A DNA stretch of 64,000 bases from Qipengyuania gelatinilytica (GCF_019711315.1 NZ_CP081294.1:1-64000), one strand, 5' to 3'; shown: positions 38,746 to 48,895, numbered from the stretch's first letter. Translations and numbers: made by a program. Notes: a model not told the origin generated them from the letters alone.

Positions 38746-39255
38746 CTAGGAAGCGCCGAGCGGCTTTTCCAGCACGACGAATTCAAGCGGCGGATCACGC
38801 AGGACGGGGAAGGGGCGCCTTTCGCCGGTTCGCACGTATCCGCGGCGCTCGTACCAGGCGATCAGCGTCTCGCGCTGCGAGATGACGGTCATCTCCATCG
38901 CACCGAGGCCGAAATCCTGCGCCTGACGCTCCGCTGCGTGCAGCAACCGGCCACCCAGTCCGCCCGACTGCAGGGTGGGCGACACGCACAGCATGCCGAG
39001 ATAACCGAGCCGCTCGTCGCGCCGGGTCACCGCGACGCAGCCGATGATCGCGCCCGCATCATCGCGAGCGGCCAGCATGGCTACATCGGGATTGGCAAGT
39101 AACCGCTCGACCTCCTCCAGCGACACGCGTTCGTCGTCGAGCAGGTCGGCTTCGTGGTTCCAGCCCTTGCGCGCGCTGTCCCCGCGATAGGCGCTCTCGA
39201 GCAGCTGCTTGAGCTCTCCGGCGTCGTCATTCGACGCCACCACGATTGCCGTCAA
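38746..39255 (-). CDS. GNAT family N-acetyltransferase
   Basis: The 169-aa protein has the acetyl-CoA-binding block LGMLCVSPTLQSGGLGGRLLHAAE (motif A Q/R-x2-G-x-G/A; about residues 92-115) and a C-terminal AWYERRGYVRTGERRPFP, as in RimI-like GNATs. No ATG fits: a TTG overlaps the pyrF stop in TTGA (39252-39255), giving MTAIVVASNDDAGELKQLL. The substrate is unknown. Confidence 0.87.
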   Translation of the reverse strand: MTAIVVASNDDAGELKQLLESAYRGDSARKGWNHEADLLDDERVSLEEVERLLANPDVAMLAARDDAGAIIGCVAVTRRDERLGYLGMLCVSPTLQSGGLGGRLLHAAERQAQDFGLGAMEMTVISQRETLIAWYERRGYVRTGERRPFPVLRDPPLEFVVLEKPLGAS

Positions 39256-39926
39256 AGCGTCGCCTCGATTGCGCGGGCGGCTTCGGCCGGGTCTTCGGCG
39301 CGGCTGATCGGTCGTCCGATCACGAGGACGCTGGCACCATCGTCGCGCGCCTGGCGCGGAGTGACGACGCGCTTCTGGTCGCCGACCGCGCTTCCTGCCG
39401 GACGCAGGCCGGGGACGACGAAATAACCGCCTTTCCAGCGGTCGTGGACCGAATTCACCTCGTGGCCCGAACACACGATCCCATCGAGGCCGCTTTCCTG
39501 CGCAAGATCGGCAAGGCGCATGACCTGGTCGTGGGCATTGCCCTTGATGCCGGTCCGCTCGAGGTCGCGATCATCCATGCTGGTCAGCATGGTCACGCCC
39601 ACGACCTTCGTATTCTCGCCCGCAGCTGCCTTGGCATCTTCCATCATCGCGCGCCCGCCACTGGCATGGATGGTGATGATGGCCGGTTCGAGATTGTGGA
39701 TCGCATGCATCGCGCCCGCGACCGTATTGGGAATGTCGTAAAGTTTCAGGTCGAGGAAGATGGGCAGGCCCAGCTGCCCGATCATGTGCACGCCATGCGC
39801 GCCGTGTGCGCAGAAGAATTCCAGACCCAGCTTGATCCCGCCCACATGCGCCTTGACCTGCTCGGCAAGCGCGACCGCATCGCGCAAACGCGGAACGTCG
39901 AGGGCAAGATAGACGGGGTTGCTCAT
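39252..39926 (-). CDS. pyrF: Orotidine-5'-phosphate decarboxylase
   Basis: This 224-aa enzyme carries out the last step of UMP synthesis. The catalytic D-x-K-x2-D motif is visible in IFLDLKLYDIPNTVAG (about residues 56-71), and VVPGLRPAGS near residue 172 binds phosphate. It overlaps the lapA-like stop at its start (ATGA, 39923-39926) and the GNAT TTG at its end, so three genes are coupled. Confidence 0.97.
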   Translation of the reverse strand: MSNPVYLALDVPRLRDAVALAEQVKAHVGGIKLGLEFFCAHGAHGVHMIGQLGLPIFLDLKLYDIPNTVAGAMHAIHNLEPAIITIHASGGRAMMEDAKAAAGENTKVVGVTMLTSMDDRDLERTGIKGNAHDQVMRLADLAQESGLDGIVCSGHEVNSVHDRWKGGYFVVPGLRPAGSAVGDQKRVVTPRQARDDGASVLVIGRPISRAEDPAEAARAIEATL

Positions 39927-40282
39927 GAATTCTCGCTGGGTTCCGGATCGACGGGATTGGCGGCTTCGGGCGGCACGTCCTTCTTCGGGGGATAGGGACG
40001 TGCAGGCTCGATACTCGCGTCAGGCTTGGGCGATGCCATTTTCTGGGTCGCGGTTTCGAGCGCGGTAATCCGGCGTCCCTGCCGCCAGCGCACACCGCGG
40101 TGATAGATCCACATCGGCAGCAGGCCGAGCAGGAACGACACGATGACCAGCGCCGGAACGCGCGTGTCCCAGACGATGCCGGGCCAGATGCGCACATCGA
40201 TCTGGCGATCCCAGTTGCCGAAGGAAAAGGCGATCACGCCCACCAACAGCAGGATCCACAGGATCGTCCTTACGATTTGCAT
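39923..40282 (-). CDS. LapA-domain (DUF1049) membrane protein
   Basis: The 119-aa protein has two membrane helices (residues 4-22 and 44-62). The LapA-type order FSFGNWDRQIDVRIWPGIVW is followed by LVIVSFLLGLLPMW, then a basic cytoplasmic turn and a Pro/Glu-rich tail (about 85-119). In E. coli LapA works with LapB to control LPS synthesis; here the partner is absent and a role is only suggested. It starts the pyrF operon. Confidence 0.85.
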   Translation of the reverse strand: MQIVRTILWILLLVGVIAFSFGNWDRQIDVRIWPGIVWDTRVPALVIVSFLLGLLPMWIYHRGVRWRQGRRITALETATQKMASPKPDASIEPARPYPPKKDVPPEAANPVDPEPSENS

Positions 40283-40340
40283 TATGGGTGCCTCCCCGAT
40301 TGTCTTGTAGCGCGATGCTAGGCCGACAAGCTGCGCGCGT

Positions 40341-41651
40341 CTAGCCGAAGACCCGGTCGAAAATCGTGTCCACCTGCTTGAAGTGGTAATCGAGGTCGAA
40401 GCGTTCCTCGAGCTGCTCTTCGGTCAGCGCTGCGGTCACTTCCTCGTCTGCCTTGAGCAGGTCGAGCAGCATCAGCTTGCCGTCCGATTCCCACACTTTC
40501 ATCGCGTTGCGCTGGACAAGGCGGTAGGCATCCTCGCGGCTTACGCCGTTCTGGGTGAGGGCGAGCAGCACTCGCTGCGAGTGGATGAGGCCGCCCATAC
40601 GATCCATGTTCGCCTGCATGCGCTCAGGGTAGACGAGCAGCTTGTCGATCACGCCGGTGAGGCGTGCGAGGGCGAAGTCGAGCGTGATCGTGGCATCGGG
40701 ACCGATGAAACGTTCGACCGAAGAGTGCGAGATATCGCGCTCGTGCCACAACGCCACATTTTCGAGCGCGGGCAGGGCGTAGGCGCGGATCATGCGGGCC
40801 TGGCCGGTGAGGTTCTCGGTCAGGATCGGGTTGCGTTTGTGCGGCATCGCGCTCGAACCCTTCTGGCCCTTGGAGAAGAACTCCTCCGCTTCCAGAACCT
40901 CGGTACGCTGGAGGTGACGGACTTCCACCGCAAGGCGTTCGATCGAACCGGCGATTACGGCGAGCGTCGCGAAATACATGGCGTGGCGATCGCGCGGGAT
41001 GACCTGCGTGGACACGGGTTCGGGCTTGAGGCCCAGCTTTTCCGCAACGTACTCTTCAACGCTCGGGTCGATATTGGCGAAGGTGCCGACTGCGCCCGAG
41101 ATCGCGCAGGTGGCGATTTCCTCGCGCGCGGCGATCAGGCGGGTCTTGCAGCGGTCGAACTCGGCATAGGCCTGCGCCAGCTTGAGGCCGAAGGTGACCG
41201 GCTCTGCGTGGATGCCGTGGCTGCGGCCGATGGTCGGCGTATACTTGTGCTCCTCCGCGCGGCGCTTGATCGCGGCGAGGAGGTCGTCGAGGTCTTCAAG
41301 CAGCAGGTCGGTCGAGCGGGCAAGTTGTACGGCAAGCGTCGTGTCGAGCACGTCGGAGCTGGTCATCCCCTGGTGCATGAAGCGCGCCTCCTCGCCCACG
41401 TTTTCAGCCACCCAGGTGAGGAAGGCGATGACGTCGTGCTTGGTGACTGCCTCGATTGCGTCGATGGCGGGAACGTCGATGACCGGGTCGGTGGCCCACC
41501 AGTCCCATAGTGCCTTGGCGGCGCTCTTGGGGACCACGCCCAGTTCGCCCAGCTTTTCGGTCGCATGTGCCTCGATTTCGAACCAGATGCGGTAGCGCGC
41601 CTCCGGCTCCCAGATGGCAGTCATTGCGGGGCGGGCGTAACGGGGGACCAT
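40341..41651 (-). CDS. purB: Adenylosuccinate lyase
   Basis: This 436-aa fumarase-superfamily enzyme acts twice in purine synthesis. It starts MVPRYARPAMTAIWEPEARYRIWFEIE, typical for PurB. It has MHQGMTSSDVLDTTLAVQL, TIGRSHGIHAEPVTFGLK and the superfamily signature GSSAMPHKRNPILTENL (about residues 265-281). The ATG 41651 gives the family length; the longer upstream frame has no homology. Confidence 0.97.
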   Translation of the reverse strand: MVPRYARPAMTAIWEPEARYRIWFEIEAHATEKLGELGVVPKSAAKALWDWWATDPVIDVPAIDAIEAVTKHDVIAFLTWVAENVGEEARFMHQGMTSSDVLDTTLAVQLARSTDLLLEDLDDLLAAIKRRAEEHKYTPTIGRSHGIHAEPVTFGLKLAQAYAEFDRCKTRLIAAREEIATCAISGAVGTFANIDPSVEEYVAEKLGLKPEPVSTQVIPRDRHAMYFATLAVIAGSIERLAVEVRHLQRTEVLEAEEFFSKGQKGSSAMPHKRNPILTENLTGQARMIRAYALPALENVALWHERDISHSSVERFIGPDATITLDFALARLTGVIDKLLVYPERMQANMDRMGGLIHSQRVLLALTQNGVSREDAYRLVQRNAMKVWESDGKLMLLDLLKADEEVTAALTEEQLEERFDLDYHFKQVDTIFDRVFG

Positions 41652-42078
41652 GGGAGACTCCGGGATGGGAAGAGGCGGGGAATTACCTGCGCGGCTAGAG
41701 CGGGAAGGCCGGAAATTCAAGCCCGCAAACCGGTCTGGAATAGCCAGTACACAGCCGTATCCATGCGCCATTCCGAGACGCGGCGCCGGTCGACCGCCAT
41801 CGTGAGTGAAGTGGCCGCGATACTCGCGCAAACGAGACCAATTTCCTGTGCCGGCTTTGTGTGAGGAATAAATAGAATTGGCGGTATGCCGGCTTAAGAA
41901 GATGCCATCTTCGGTTTTCAGACCAGCAAAGGCGGTCACGGTATAGGGGACTTATTTACCGTACTTTTTCAGGAAAGCCGGTAATCAGCGAGTGATCGGT
42001 GGTTTACGACTGAAACGGTTCGTCGCTTTTAGTCGGAATGCCATTGATTGAGCCGCAGCCTGCGGTAGACTGTGCTCC
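41652..42078. other. 427-bp intergenic region between purB and the DUF3857 gene
   Basis: No convincing gene was found. It is less GC-rich than its surroundings, especially 41850-42050. Two small dyads are visible: GAAGAT-GCC-ATCTTC (41898-41912) and TTACCG...CGGTAA (41956-41961, 41979-41984). The purB promoter must be here on the minus strand, but no strong -35/-10 pair stands out. The plus-strand promoter is listed separately. Confidence 0.5.
42044..42071 (+). promoter_or_regulatory. Predicted promoter of the DUF3857 gene, possibly leaderless
   Basis: TTGATT (42044-42049), 16 bp, TAGACT (42066-42071). The -10 ends 7 bp before the ATG at 42079, so transcription would start at or within 1-2 nt of the start codon. 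No Shine-Dalgarno is seen. Confidence 0.45.
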
Positions 42079-44889
42079 ATGATCGATCAACTGAACCTCT
42101 CGAAACTACGTCTCGCCGCCTTAACCAGCAGCGTTTGCCTTTATGCCATTGCTGCGCCCGCCTTTGCTGGCGAGGAAGTCCTCTACGGAGAGGCGTCGGA
42201 ATGGGTCGAACCCGCCTCGCTAGAGGCAGAGGCCGCGTCCGAAGGTCCGGCTGCGCTCATCATGGACTGGCAGCATCGCCTCGAAGACGGCGTCGTTACC
42301 AGTTACAGCGATACCGCGACCCGCATCGACAACCCGCAGGCGTTGATGGAGCATGGTACCATCTCGCTCAGCTGGCTGCCGGACAAGGGCGACCTGACCA
42401 TCCACCGCGTGGAAATCCAGCGCGCCGGTGAAAGCATCGACGTGATCGGGCAGGGTGCGGAATTCGATGTCATCCGGCGTGAGCAGGGCCTCGAGCAGCG
42501 CCTGCTCGATGGGCAACTCACCGCGACACTCGCGGTCCCGGGCCTTCAGGTTGGCGATATCCTGCGCGTAACGCACTCGGTAACGATCGATGACCAGGCG
42601 CTGGGTGACGAGATGCAGGTCCTCCAATACCTGTGGACCGAGCCGTGGCAGGTCGGTTTCGCGCGTACCATCGTCAGCTGGCCCGAGGACGAGCAGATCT
42701 ACTGGCGCGCGGAAGATCACGCGGCGCTGGGCGATCCGGTAAGCAAGGACGGCGAAAAGCGGATCGAGGTCACGCTGCCGCTCGCCGAAATGCCGGAGAT
42801 GCCTTACGATGCGCCCTCGCGTTTCAAGCGCGCTCCGGTCCTGCGTGTCGGCACCTATGCCGACTGGCAGGAACTTTCCCGCACCATGGAGCCGCATTTC
42901 ACCAAGGCTGCGCAGGTCGAACCCGGTAGCGAGATCGCGGCGCAGGCCCGCGCCATCATGGCGAAAACCGACGATCCGCTACGCCGCGCCGCGCTGGCGA
43001 CCCAGCTGGTGCAGGACGAGGTGAGCTACCTCCTCAACGGCCTCGATGGCGGCAATTACCTCCCGCAGGACGCCGACCTGACCTGGGAAAAGCGGTACGG
43101 AGACTGCAAGGCCAAGTCGGTCCTGCTCCATGCTCTGCTCAGCGAGATGGGCATCCAGTCGCAGACCGTGCTGGTCAAGTCCCGCGGCGGCGACGCAATT
43201 CCCGAATTGTTGCCGGTGCCGGGCAATTTCGACCACATGATCGTGCGCGCGACCATCGACGGGAAGGATTACTGGCTGGATGGCACCAGCGCAGCGACCC
43301 GCGTCTCGAACATGGCCGCCGTTCCGCCCTTCTATTACGCGCTGCCGCTGACCGCCGAAGGCAATGATCTGGTTGAGATGACCCAGCGCGACCAGCCGTC
43401 GCCGACCATGGTGATGTCGGTCGTGTCGGATTATTCAGCGGGCATCGACCTGCCGGCGCTCTTCACGCTCGAGATGCAGTTCTACGGCCCGCAAGGCGCG
43501 GGCTTCCGCAAGATGGCTGACGAAGCCGACGAGGATTCGCTGCGGCAGGTCGCGAAGAGCTTTGCATCCAACAATGGTGGCGGTGCGGTCAGCGCAGTAT
43601 CGCTCGAATACGATGAAGAGGAGGCGGTCGGAACGCTGATCGTTACCGGCATCGCCAATTCCGATTTCGAATGGAAGCAGGGACGTCTCGTCGTCGATTC
43701 CGACGTGGCACCCAACGCCGCCTTCAATGCGAACCGTGCCAAGCCGGAATGGCGGGATATCCCCGTTGCGACGAACGGGCCGATGCGCAATCGCATCATC
43801 GGCGAACTGATCCTGCCCGACGATATGACAGGCTTCGTTTACGAAGGGGCCGAAAAGCTCGAGGCGAACTACGCGAATACGCGGATTTCCGGGCTCTCGG
43901 GCCTTGAGGGCAACCGTTTCTCGGGCGAGGTGGAGATCATCCAGAACCTTGGAGAGATTGCGCCGGATCAGCTGCCCGAAGTGAAGCGTGCGGTGCGCCG
44001 CTACGCCAGCGAGGAAAGCCGCCTCGTGGCTCCCGAAGACGTCGTGTGGCGCTGGGAACTCGACCGCAAGGAACTCGACAAGCGGGTCGCCCCGATCATT
44101 GCCGAATACGGCAAGGCGATCGAATTCGCGGAAGAGGATGATTACACGCCGCTCACCGCGCGCGCGGGCTTCTTCCACGATATCTACCGGTTCGAGGACG
44201 CGCTGGCCGATGTCGACGTGCTGGTGGAAAAGAACACTTCCGCAGACGTGCTGCAGTGGCGCGCAGGCATCCTCTATTCGCTCGGCCGCGCCGACGACGC
44301 GATTGCCGATCTCCAGAGCGCCTACGATATCGAGCCGGAAAACTGGACCGCAATGCAGCTCGCCGAGCTGATGGCATACGAAGGCCGCTATGACGAGGCG
44401 CTCGAGCTGCTGGAAAGCCTCCCGATCTCCGATGACGACAGTTCGGGCTATGCCGGAACCTATGCGACCGTAATGGGCCTCAAGGGCGATACTGCAGCCG
44501 CGCTCGCCGCGCTTGCCGAGGAAACCGCCGACAAGCCGCAGGATGCCGACGGTCTCAATGCCGACTGCTGGTTCCGCGGGCTCTTCAACACCGGGCTCGA
44601 AGGCGCACTCGATGTCTGCACCCGCGCAATCGAACGTGCGAACAACAGCGCGCCGATGCTCGATAGCCGAGCGATGGTCTACTATCGTATGGGCAATTAC
44701 GACGCTGCGCTGGCCGATCTCGACAGCGCGCTGGAACTGAGCCCGGGCCTGTCCGCATCGCACTACCTTCGCGGCGCCGTCCGCCTTGCGATGGGCGACA
44801 AGGGTGGTCGTAAAGACATCGATATCGCCCTGCGCATCTCGCCCGAACTCAAGGCACGCTACGACCTGCACGAGGTGAAGGTCGACTAG
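42079..44889 (+). CDS. DUF3857 / transglutaminase-like / TPR periplasmic protein
   Basis: The 936-aa exported protein has a signal peptide to about residue 30 (PAFA), a DUF3857 domain (about 60-260), and a transglutaminase-like core with the full triad C343 (YGDCKAKSVLLHALL), H386 (FDHMIV) and D401 (YWLDGT). TPR-like helices follow in the C-terminal 250 residues (SALELSPGLSASHYLRGAVRLAMGD). The combination suggests a periplasmic peptidase or amide-cleaving enzyme with a protein-interaction tail; substrate unknown. Confidence 0.9.
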   Translation: MIDQLNLSKLRLAALTSSVCLYAIAAPAFAGEEVLYGEASEWVEPASLEAEAASEGPAALIMDWQHRLEDGVVTSYSDTATRIDNPQALMEHGTISLSWLPDKGDLTIHRVEIQRAGESIDVIGQGAEFDVIRREQGLEQRLLDGQLTATLAVPGLQVGDILRVTHSVTIDDQALGDEMQVLQYLWTEPWQVGFARTIVSWPEDEQIYWRAEDHAALGDPVSKDGEKRIEVTLPLAEMPEMPYDAPSRFKRAPVLRVGTYADWQELSRTMEPHFTKAAQVEPGSEIAAQARAIMAKTDDPLRRAALATQLVQDEVSYLLNGLDGGNYLPQDADLTWEKRYGDCKAKSVLLHALLSEMGIQSQTVLVKSRGGDAIPELLPVPGNFDHMIVRATIDGKDYWLDGTSAATRVSNMAAVPPFYYALPLTAEGNDLVEMTQRDQPSPTMVMSVVSDYSAGIDLPALFTLEMQFYGPQGAGFRKMADEADEDSLRQVAKSFASNNGGGAVSAVSLEYDEEEAVGTLIVTGIANSDFEWKQGRLVVDSDVAPNAAFNANRAKPEWRDIPVATNGPMRNRIIGELILPDDMTGFVYEGAEKLEANYANTRISGLSGLEGNRFSGEVEIIQNLGEIAPDQLPEVKRAVRRYASEESRLVAPEDVVWRWELDRKELDKRVAPIIAEYGKAIEFAEEDDYTPLTARAGFFHDIYRFEDALADVDVLVEKNTSADVLQWRAGILYSLGRADDAIADLQSAYDIEPENWTAMQLAELMAYEGRYDEALELLESLPISDDDSSGYAGTYATVMGLKGDTAAALAALAEETADKPQDADGLNADCWFRGLFNTGLEGALDVCTRAIERANNSAPMLDSRAMVYYRMGNYDAALADLDSALELSPGLSASHYLRGAVRLAMGDKGGRKDIDIALRISPELKARYDLHEVKVD

Positions 44890-44901
44890 GCCTGCCTGCT
44901 A

Positions 44902-45600
44902 TCAGATCAGGCCCTTTGCCCTGAGCGATACATGAGTGCCGCGGCCCACGATCACATGGTCGTGGACCGTGATGCCCAGCAGGCGTCCGGCTTCCGCAAT
45001 CCGGCTGGTGATCTGGATGTCCGCCCGGCTCGGTTCGGGATCGCCGCTGGGATGATTGTGGACGAGGATCAGCGCGCTCGCGCCCTTGTCAAAAGCACGG
45101 CGGATCACTTCGCGCGGATGGATGGCCGCCTCGTCGATCGATCCCTCCGCCGCAAGGTGATCGTCGATCAGGCGGTTGCGGGTATCGAGATAGAGGACGC
45201 GTACGCGCTCGTGTTTCAGATCGCCCATGTCGATCGCCAGGTAGTCGAGCAGTGCCTGCCAGCTGCCCAGCACCGGCTTCTGCTCGACTGTTCCGCGGGC
45301 CTTGCGCCGTGCGGCAAGGGAAACGGCGTGCAGGGCCGCCGCGCTGGCCATGCCCATGCCCTTGACCTGCGCGAGCGCGCCCGGGTCGGCATCCAGCACG
45401 CTGGCAAAGCTGCCGAACCGTTCGATGAGTCGTTTCGCCAGCGGCTTCGTGTCGCCCTGGCGAATGGCCGAGAACAGGAGGAATTCCAGAAGTTCGTAAT
45501 CGGCCAAGGCATCGGCGCCGCCCTTGAGAAGGCGTTGCCGCAGGCGCTCCCGATGGCCGGTGCCGGCATGTGCCGCCGCATTGCTGGCCTCTTCCGGCAA
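44902..45600 (-). CDS. radC: RadC/JAB-domain DNA repair-associated protein
   Basis: This 232-aa protein has an N-terminal UPF0758/HhH region (RLRQRLLKGGADALADYELLEFLLF). Its JAMM-type C-terminal domain carries EVIRRAFDKGASALILVHNHPSGDPEPSRAD, with the H-x-H-x7-S-x2-D metal ligands intact. Its true role is unsettled despite the historic name. It is divergent from ydbH (73 bp) and convergent with the DUF3857 gene (12 bp). Confidence 0.95.
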   Translation of the reverse strand: MPEEASNAAAHAGTGHRERLRQRLLKGGADALADYELLEFLLFSAIRQGDTKPLAKRLIERFGSFASVLDADPGALAQVKGMGMASAAALHAVSLAARRKARGTVEQKPVLGSWQALLDYLAIDMGDLKHERVRVLYLDTRNRLIDDHLAAEGSIDEAAIHPREVIRRAFDKGASALILVHNHPSGDPEPSRADIQITSRIAEAGRLLGITVHDHVIVGRGTHVSLRAKGLI

Positions 45601-45673
45601 CCTTTTTCTCCCCCCAAGCGTTTCAATGCCTTACATTGCCTTCCTGCCGCGATGGGCGCAAGTGTGGGGTTGA

Positions 45674-48600
45674 ATGGACGGGTCCGAAGATCTTGATTTG
45701 AAAACAGGAAGGCCGCGCTGGCGCAAGAAGCGCTGGGCCATTCCCGGCTTGTCGATTCTCGTCTTATTGGCTGTCTTTCTCGTGGCCTGGGCGAGCCGCG
45801 AAAGCATCGTCGACGACCTCATCCGCGACCAGCTGGCAGCGAACGACATTCCCGCGGCATATGATATCGCGCGCGTCGGGGGCCGAACCCAGATCATTTC
45901 CAATCTCGTGCTGGGCGATCCCGACCAGCCGGATTTCACGGCCGACCGTGTCGTTATCCGGCTCCAGCACAAGATCGGCCTGCCCGAAATCGGCGAAGTC
46001 AGGCTTTTCAACCCGCGGCTCTACGGACGTTACGTCGACGGCGAACTGAGCTTCGGTTCGCTCGATCCGGTCATCTTCGGTGAAAGCGGAGGGCCGCCGG
46101 GCCTGCCTCGGATAGACCTCAAGATCGTCGACGGGCGCGGGTTGATCGAAACCGACTACGGACCGGTGGGCCTGAAGCTGGAAGGCAAAGGCGGGCTGTA
46201 TGACGGGTTTGCAGGCATCTTTGCGGCCACGGCACCTGAACTGGATTTCGCGGGATGCGAAGCCGAAGCGACAACGCTGTACGGACAGCTCGAAACCTCG
46301 GCGGGGCAGCCGTCTTTTAAAGGGCCGCTGCGCTCTTCGGGTGTAACCTGCCCAGCGATGGATCTCGCTTTGGCCGACATGGTTGCCGATATCGAGCTGG
46401 AGATGACTTCTGAGCTGAGCGATCCCTCGCTGACCGCGCGGATCGAGGCAGGCGACACGCGCTATGCCGATTTCTCCGCGCAGTCGCTGACGGGCACTGT
46501 CCGCGCCCAACTGCGCGGCGAGGATGCCAATGCGCGTTACACGCTTGCGCTACGCGGTGCGGAAAGCCCGCAGGTGCTCGCCGCCGTGGTCACTGCCGAA
46601 GGCGTCTTGCGTGCGCGAGAGAACTTCGCGCGGATGGAGGTCGAAAGCGATATCGAGGGCAATGGGCTGAGGCTCGGAAGCGAGTCCGTGTCCGCGATCC
46701 AGACCCTTGCGTCTTCGGGTGAAGGCACGCTGCTCGAACCGATAGCCAGGCGTATCGGCAACGCGCTGCAGGCGGAGGCCCGCGGGAGTTCGCTGTCGGG
46801 TCAACTCACCTACCGCTCGGACGCGGACAATACGCTCTTGCTGATACCGCGGGTCGAGATGATCGGTGGCAGCGGCGCCCGCATCCTGTCCCTGTCTCGC
46901 TTCGAAATGAATGCAGCAGGCGACGAAGCCGCACAATTCTCCGGAAATCTCGCCACCGGCGGTCCGGGCATCCCGCGCATCAATGGCCGCATGGAGCGCA
47001 CCAGTGGGGACGATGCCGTGTTCCGCCTGTCGATGGCCCCTTACGAGGCCGGTCCTTCGCGCATCGCAATTCCCGGGATAACCATCGCTCAATCCTCTGG
47101 CGGGGCGCTCGGCTTTGCAGGCAATGTCGAGGCGAGCGGACCGCTGCCCGGCGGCGCGGTGGAAGGGCTTTCGCTTCCGGTAAAGGGGCGGTGGGAGCCG
47201 GGTGGCAGGCTGGCTGTCTGGCGCGAATGCACCCGCGTTTCCTTCAGCCGTCTTGCCTTTGCCGATCTCGCGATAGAAGGTCCGGGCCTCACGCTGTGCC
47301 CACCGACTGGTGGAGCCATTCTCACCAATGGTGCGGGCGGGCTGGAAATCGCCGCCGGAGCGCCGTCGCTCGAGCTTGCAGGCAGCCTCGGTGACACCCC
47401 GATACGCATCGCAAGCGGGCCGGTCGGCTTCGCTTATCCCGGCACGGTTCGCGCGCGTGATCTCGATATCTCGCTCGGACCAGTCGGCACCGCGAGCCGC
47501 TTCGTTATCTCGGATCTGGACGCCGAGATCGGTGAAAACATCTCGGGCAGTTACGCGGACGCTGAAATCGCGCTTGCCGCTGTTCCGATGACCCTCGTCA
47601 ACACCTCGGGCAATTGGGACTACACCGACGGCAAGCTGGCGATCGGGGACGCCAGTTTCCGCCTGATCGACCGTAATGAAGAAGAGCGTTTCGAGCCATT
47701 GGTCGCGAGGGACGCGTCGCTTGTGCTGTTCGACAATATCATCGACGCCGAAGCGACCCTCCGAAACCCCGGTTCCGACAGGGTCGTGACCGATGTCGAT
47801 ATCCGTCACAACCTCGCAACCAGCAGCGGATATGCAGACCTCGACATCGAAGGACTGCGGTTCGACGAGCTGCTGCAACCCGAAGACCTGAGCCAGCTTG
47901 CGCTGGGCGTCATCGCCAATGCGGAGGGCGTGATTACGGGCGAGGGCCGTATTGACTGGGCTTCGGATGGCGAAGTGACCAGCACCGGGTCTTTCTCCTC
48001 CGACAATCTCGATTTCGCAGCGGCATTCGGGCCGGTGAAGGGCGCCAGCGGCACGGTGGAGTTTACCGACCTGCTCAATCTCACCACCGCGCCCGGCCAG
48101 AAAATCCGCGTCGGGTCGGTCAATCCGGGTATCGAGGTCTTCGACGGAGAGGTGGAGTTCCGCCTCGAGAATGGCGAATTGCTGGCCGTAAGCGGTGGCA
48201 GCTGGCCGTTCATGGGCGGCGAGCTGATCCTGCGCGAGGTCGACCTCAATCTCGGTGTCAGCGAGGAACGAGCCTATATCTTCGAGATCGTCGGGCTGGA
48301 TGCGGCGCAATTCATCGCCCAGATGGAGCTTGAGAATATCTCGGCGACCGGCATCTTCGACGGCACCGTCCCGATCATCTTCGACACCGATGGCAATGGC
48401 CGGATCGAGGACAGCATCCTCATCTCGCGGCCGCCGGGGGGCAATATCTCCTATGTCGGCGATCTGACCTACGAAGACCTCTCCGCAATTGCCAACTTCG
48501 CCTTCGATGCGCTGCGCAGCCTCGATTATTCGCAGATGCGCGTAGTCATGAACGGGCCGCTCACCGGCGAGATCGTGACGCAGGTGCGTTTCGACGGCGT

Positions 48601-48895
48601 GCGCCAGGGCGAAGAGGCCGAAACCAATTTCATAACCCGCCAGATCGCGGACCTGCCGATCCAGTTCCGCATCAATATCCGCGCACAGTTCTACCAGCTG
48701 CTGACCTCCATCAGGTCGATGTACGACCCGGCCTCGGTGCGCGACCCGCGCGAGCTGGGCCTGCTCAGCGACGATGGCAAGCGGCTGCTGCGCCGATCGA
48801 TCACCGGCGAGGAAGTGGAACCCGATATCGATCCGGAAGACGTGATTCCGGATGAACCCGCCATTCAGGACGAGGAAAGCGAACAAGGCCTATGA
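45674..48895 (+). CDS. ydbH: YdbH-like AsmA-family envelope lipid-transport protein
   Basis: This 1073-aa protein has one N-terminal inner-membrane helix (about residues 21-41). A long repeat-like beta-rich region of short strands (LRFDELLQPEDL, FDGTVPIIFDTDGNGRIEDS) follows, ending in a YdbH C-terminal domain. This is the AsmA-like group of YdbH, TamB and YhdP, which form hydrophobic bridges for phospholipid movement to the outer membrane. The gene overlaps the ynbE start (ATGA, 48892-48895) and is followed by ydbL, the known partner order. Confidence 0.9.
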   Translation: MDGSEDLDLKTGRPRWRKKRWAIPGLSILVLLAVFLVAWASRESIVDDLIRDQLAANDIPAAYDIARVGGRTQIISNLVLGDPDQPDFTADRVVIRLQHKIGLPEIGEVRLFNPRLYGRYVDGELSFGSLDPVIFGESGGPPGLPRIDLKIVDGRGLIETDYGPVGLKLEGKGGLYDGFAGIFAATAPELDFAGCEAEATTLYGQLETSAGQPSFKGPLRSSGVTCPAMDLALADMVADIELEMTSELSDPSLTARIEAGDTRYADFSAQSLTGTVRAQLRGEDANARYTLALRGAESPQVLAAVVTAEGVLRARENFARMEVESDIEGNGLRLGSESVSAIQTLASSGEGTLLEPIARRIGNALQAEARGSSLSGQLTYRSDADNTLLLIPRVEMIGGSGARILSLSRFEMNAAGDEAAQFSGNLATGGPGIPRINGRMERTSGDDAVFRLSMAPYEAGPSRIAIPGITIAQSSGGALGFAGNVEASGPLPGGAVEGLSLPVKGRWEPGGRLAVWRECTRVSFSRLAFADLAIEGPGLTLCPPTGGAILTNGAGGLEIAAGAPSLELAGSLGDTPIRIASGPVGFAYPGTVRARDLDISLGPVGTASRFVISDLDAEIGENISGSYADAEIALAAVPMTLVNTSGNWDYTDGKLAIGDASFRLIDRNEEERFEPLVARDASLVLFDNIIDAEATLRNPGSDRVVTDVDIRHNLATSSGYADLDIEGLRFDELLQPEDLSQLALGVIANAEGVITGEGRIDWASDGEVTSTGSFSSDNLDFAAAFGPVKGASGTVEFTDLLNLTTAPGQKIRVGSVNPGIEVFDGEVEFRLENGELLAVSGGSWPFMGGELILREVDLNLGVSEERAYIFEIVGLDAAQFIAQMELENISATGIFDGTVPIIFDTDGNGRIEDSILISRPPGGNISYVGDLTYEDLSAIANFAFDALRSLDYSQMRVVMNGPLTGEIVTQVRFDGVRQGEEAETNFITRQIADLPIQFRINIRAQFYQLLTSIRSMYDPASVRDPRELGLLSDDGKRLLRRSITGEEVEPDIDPEDVIPDEPAIQDEESEQGL

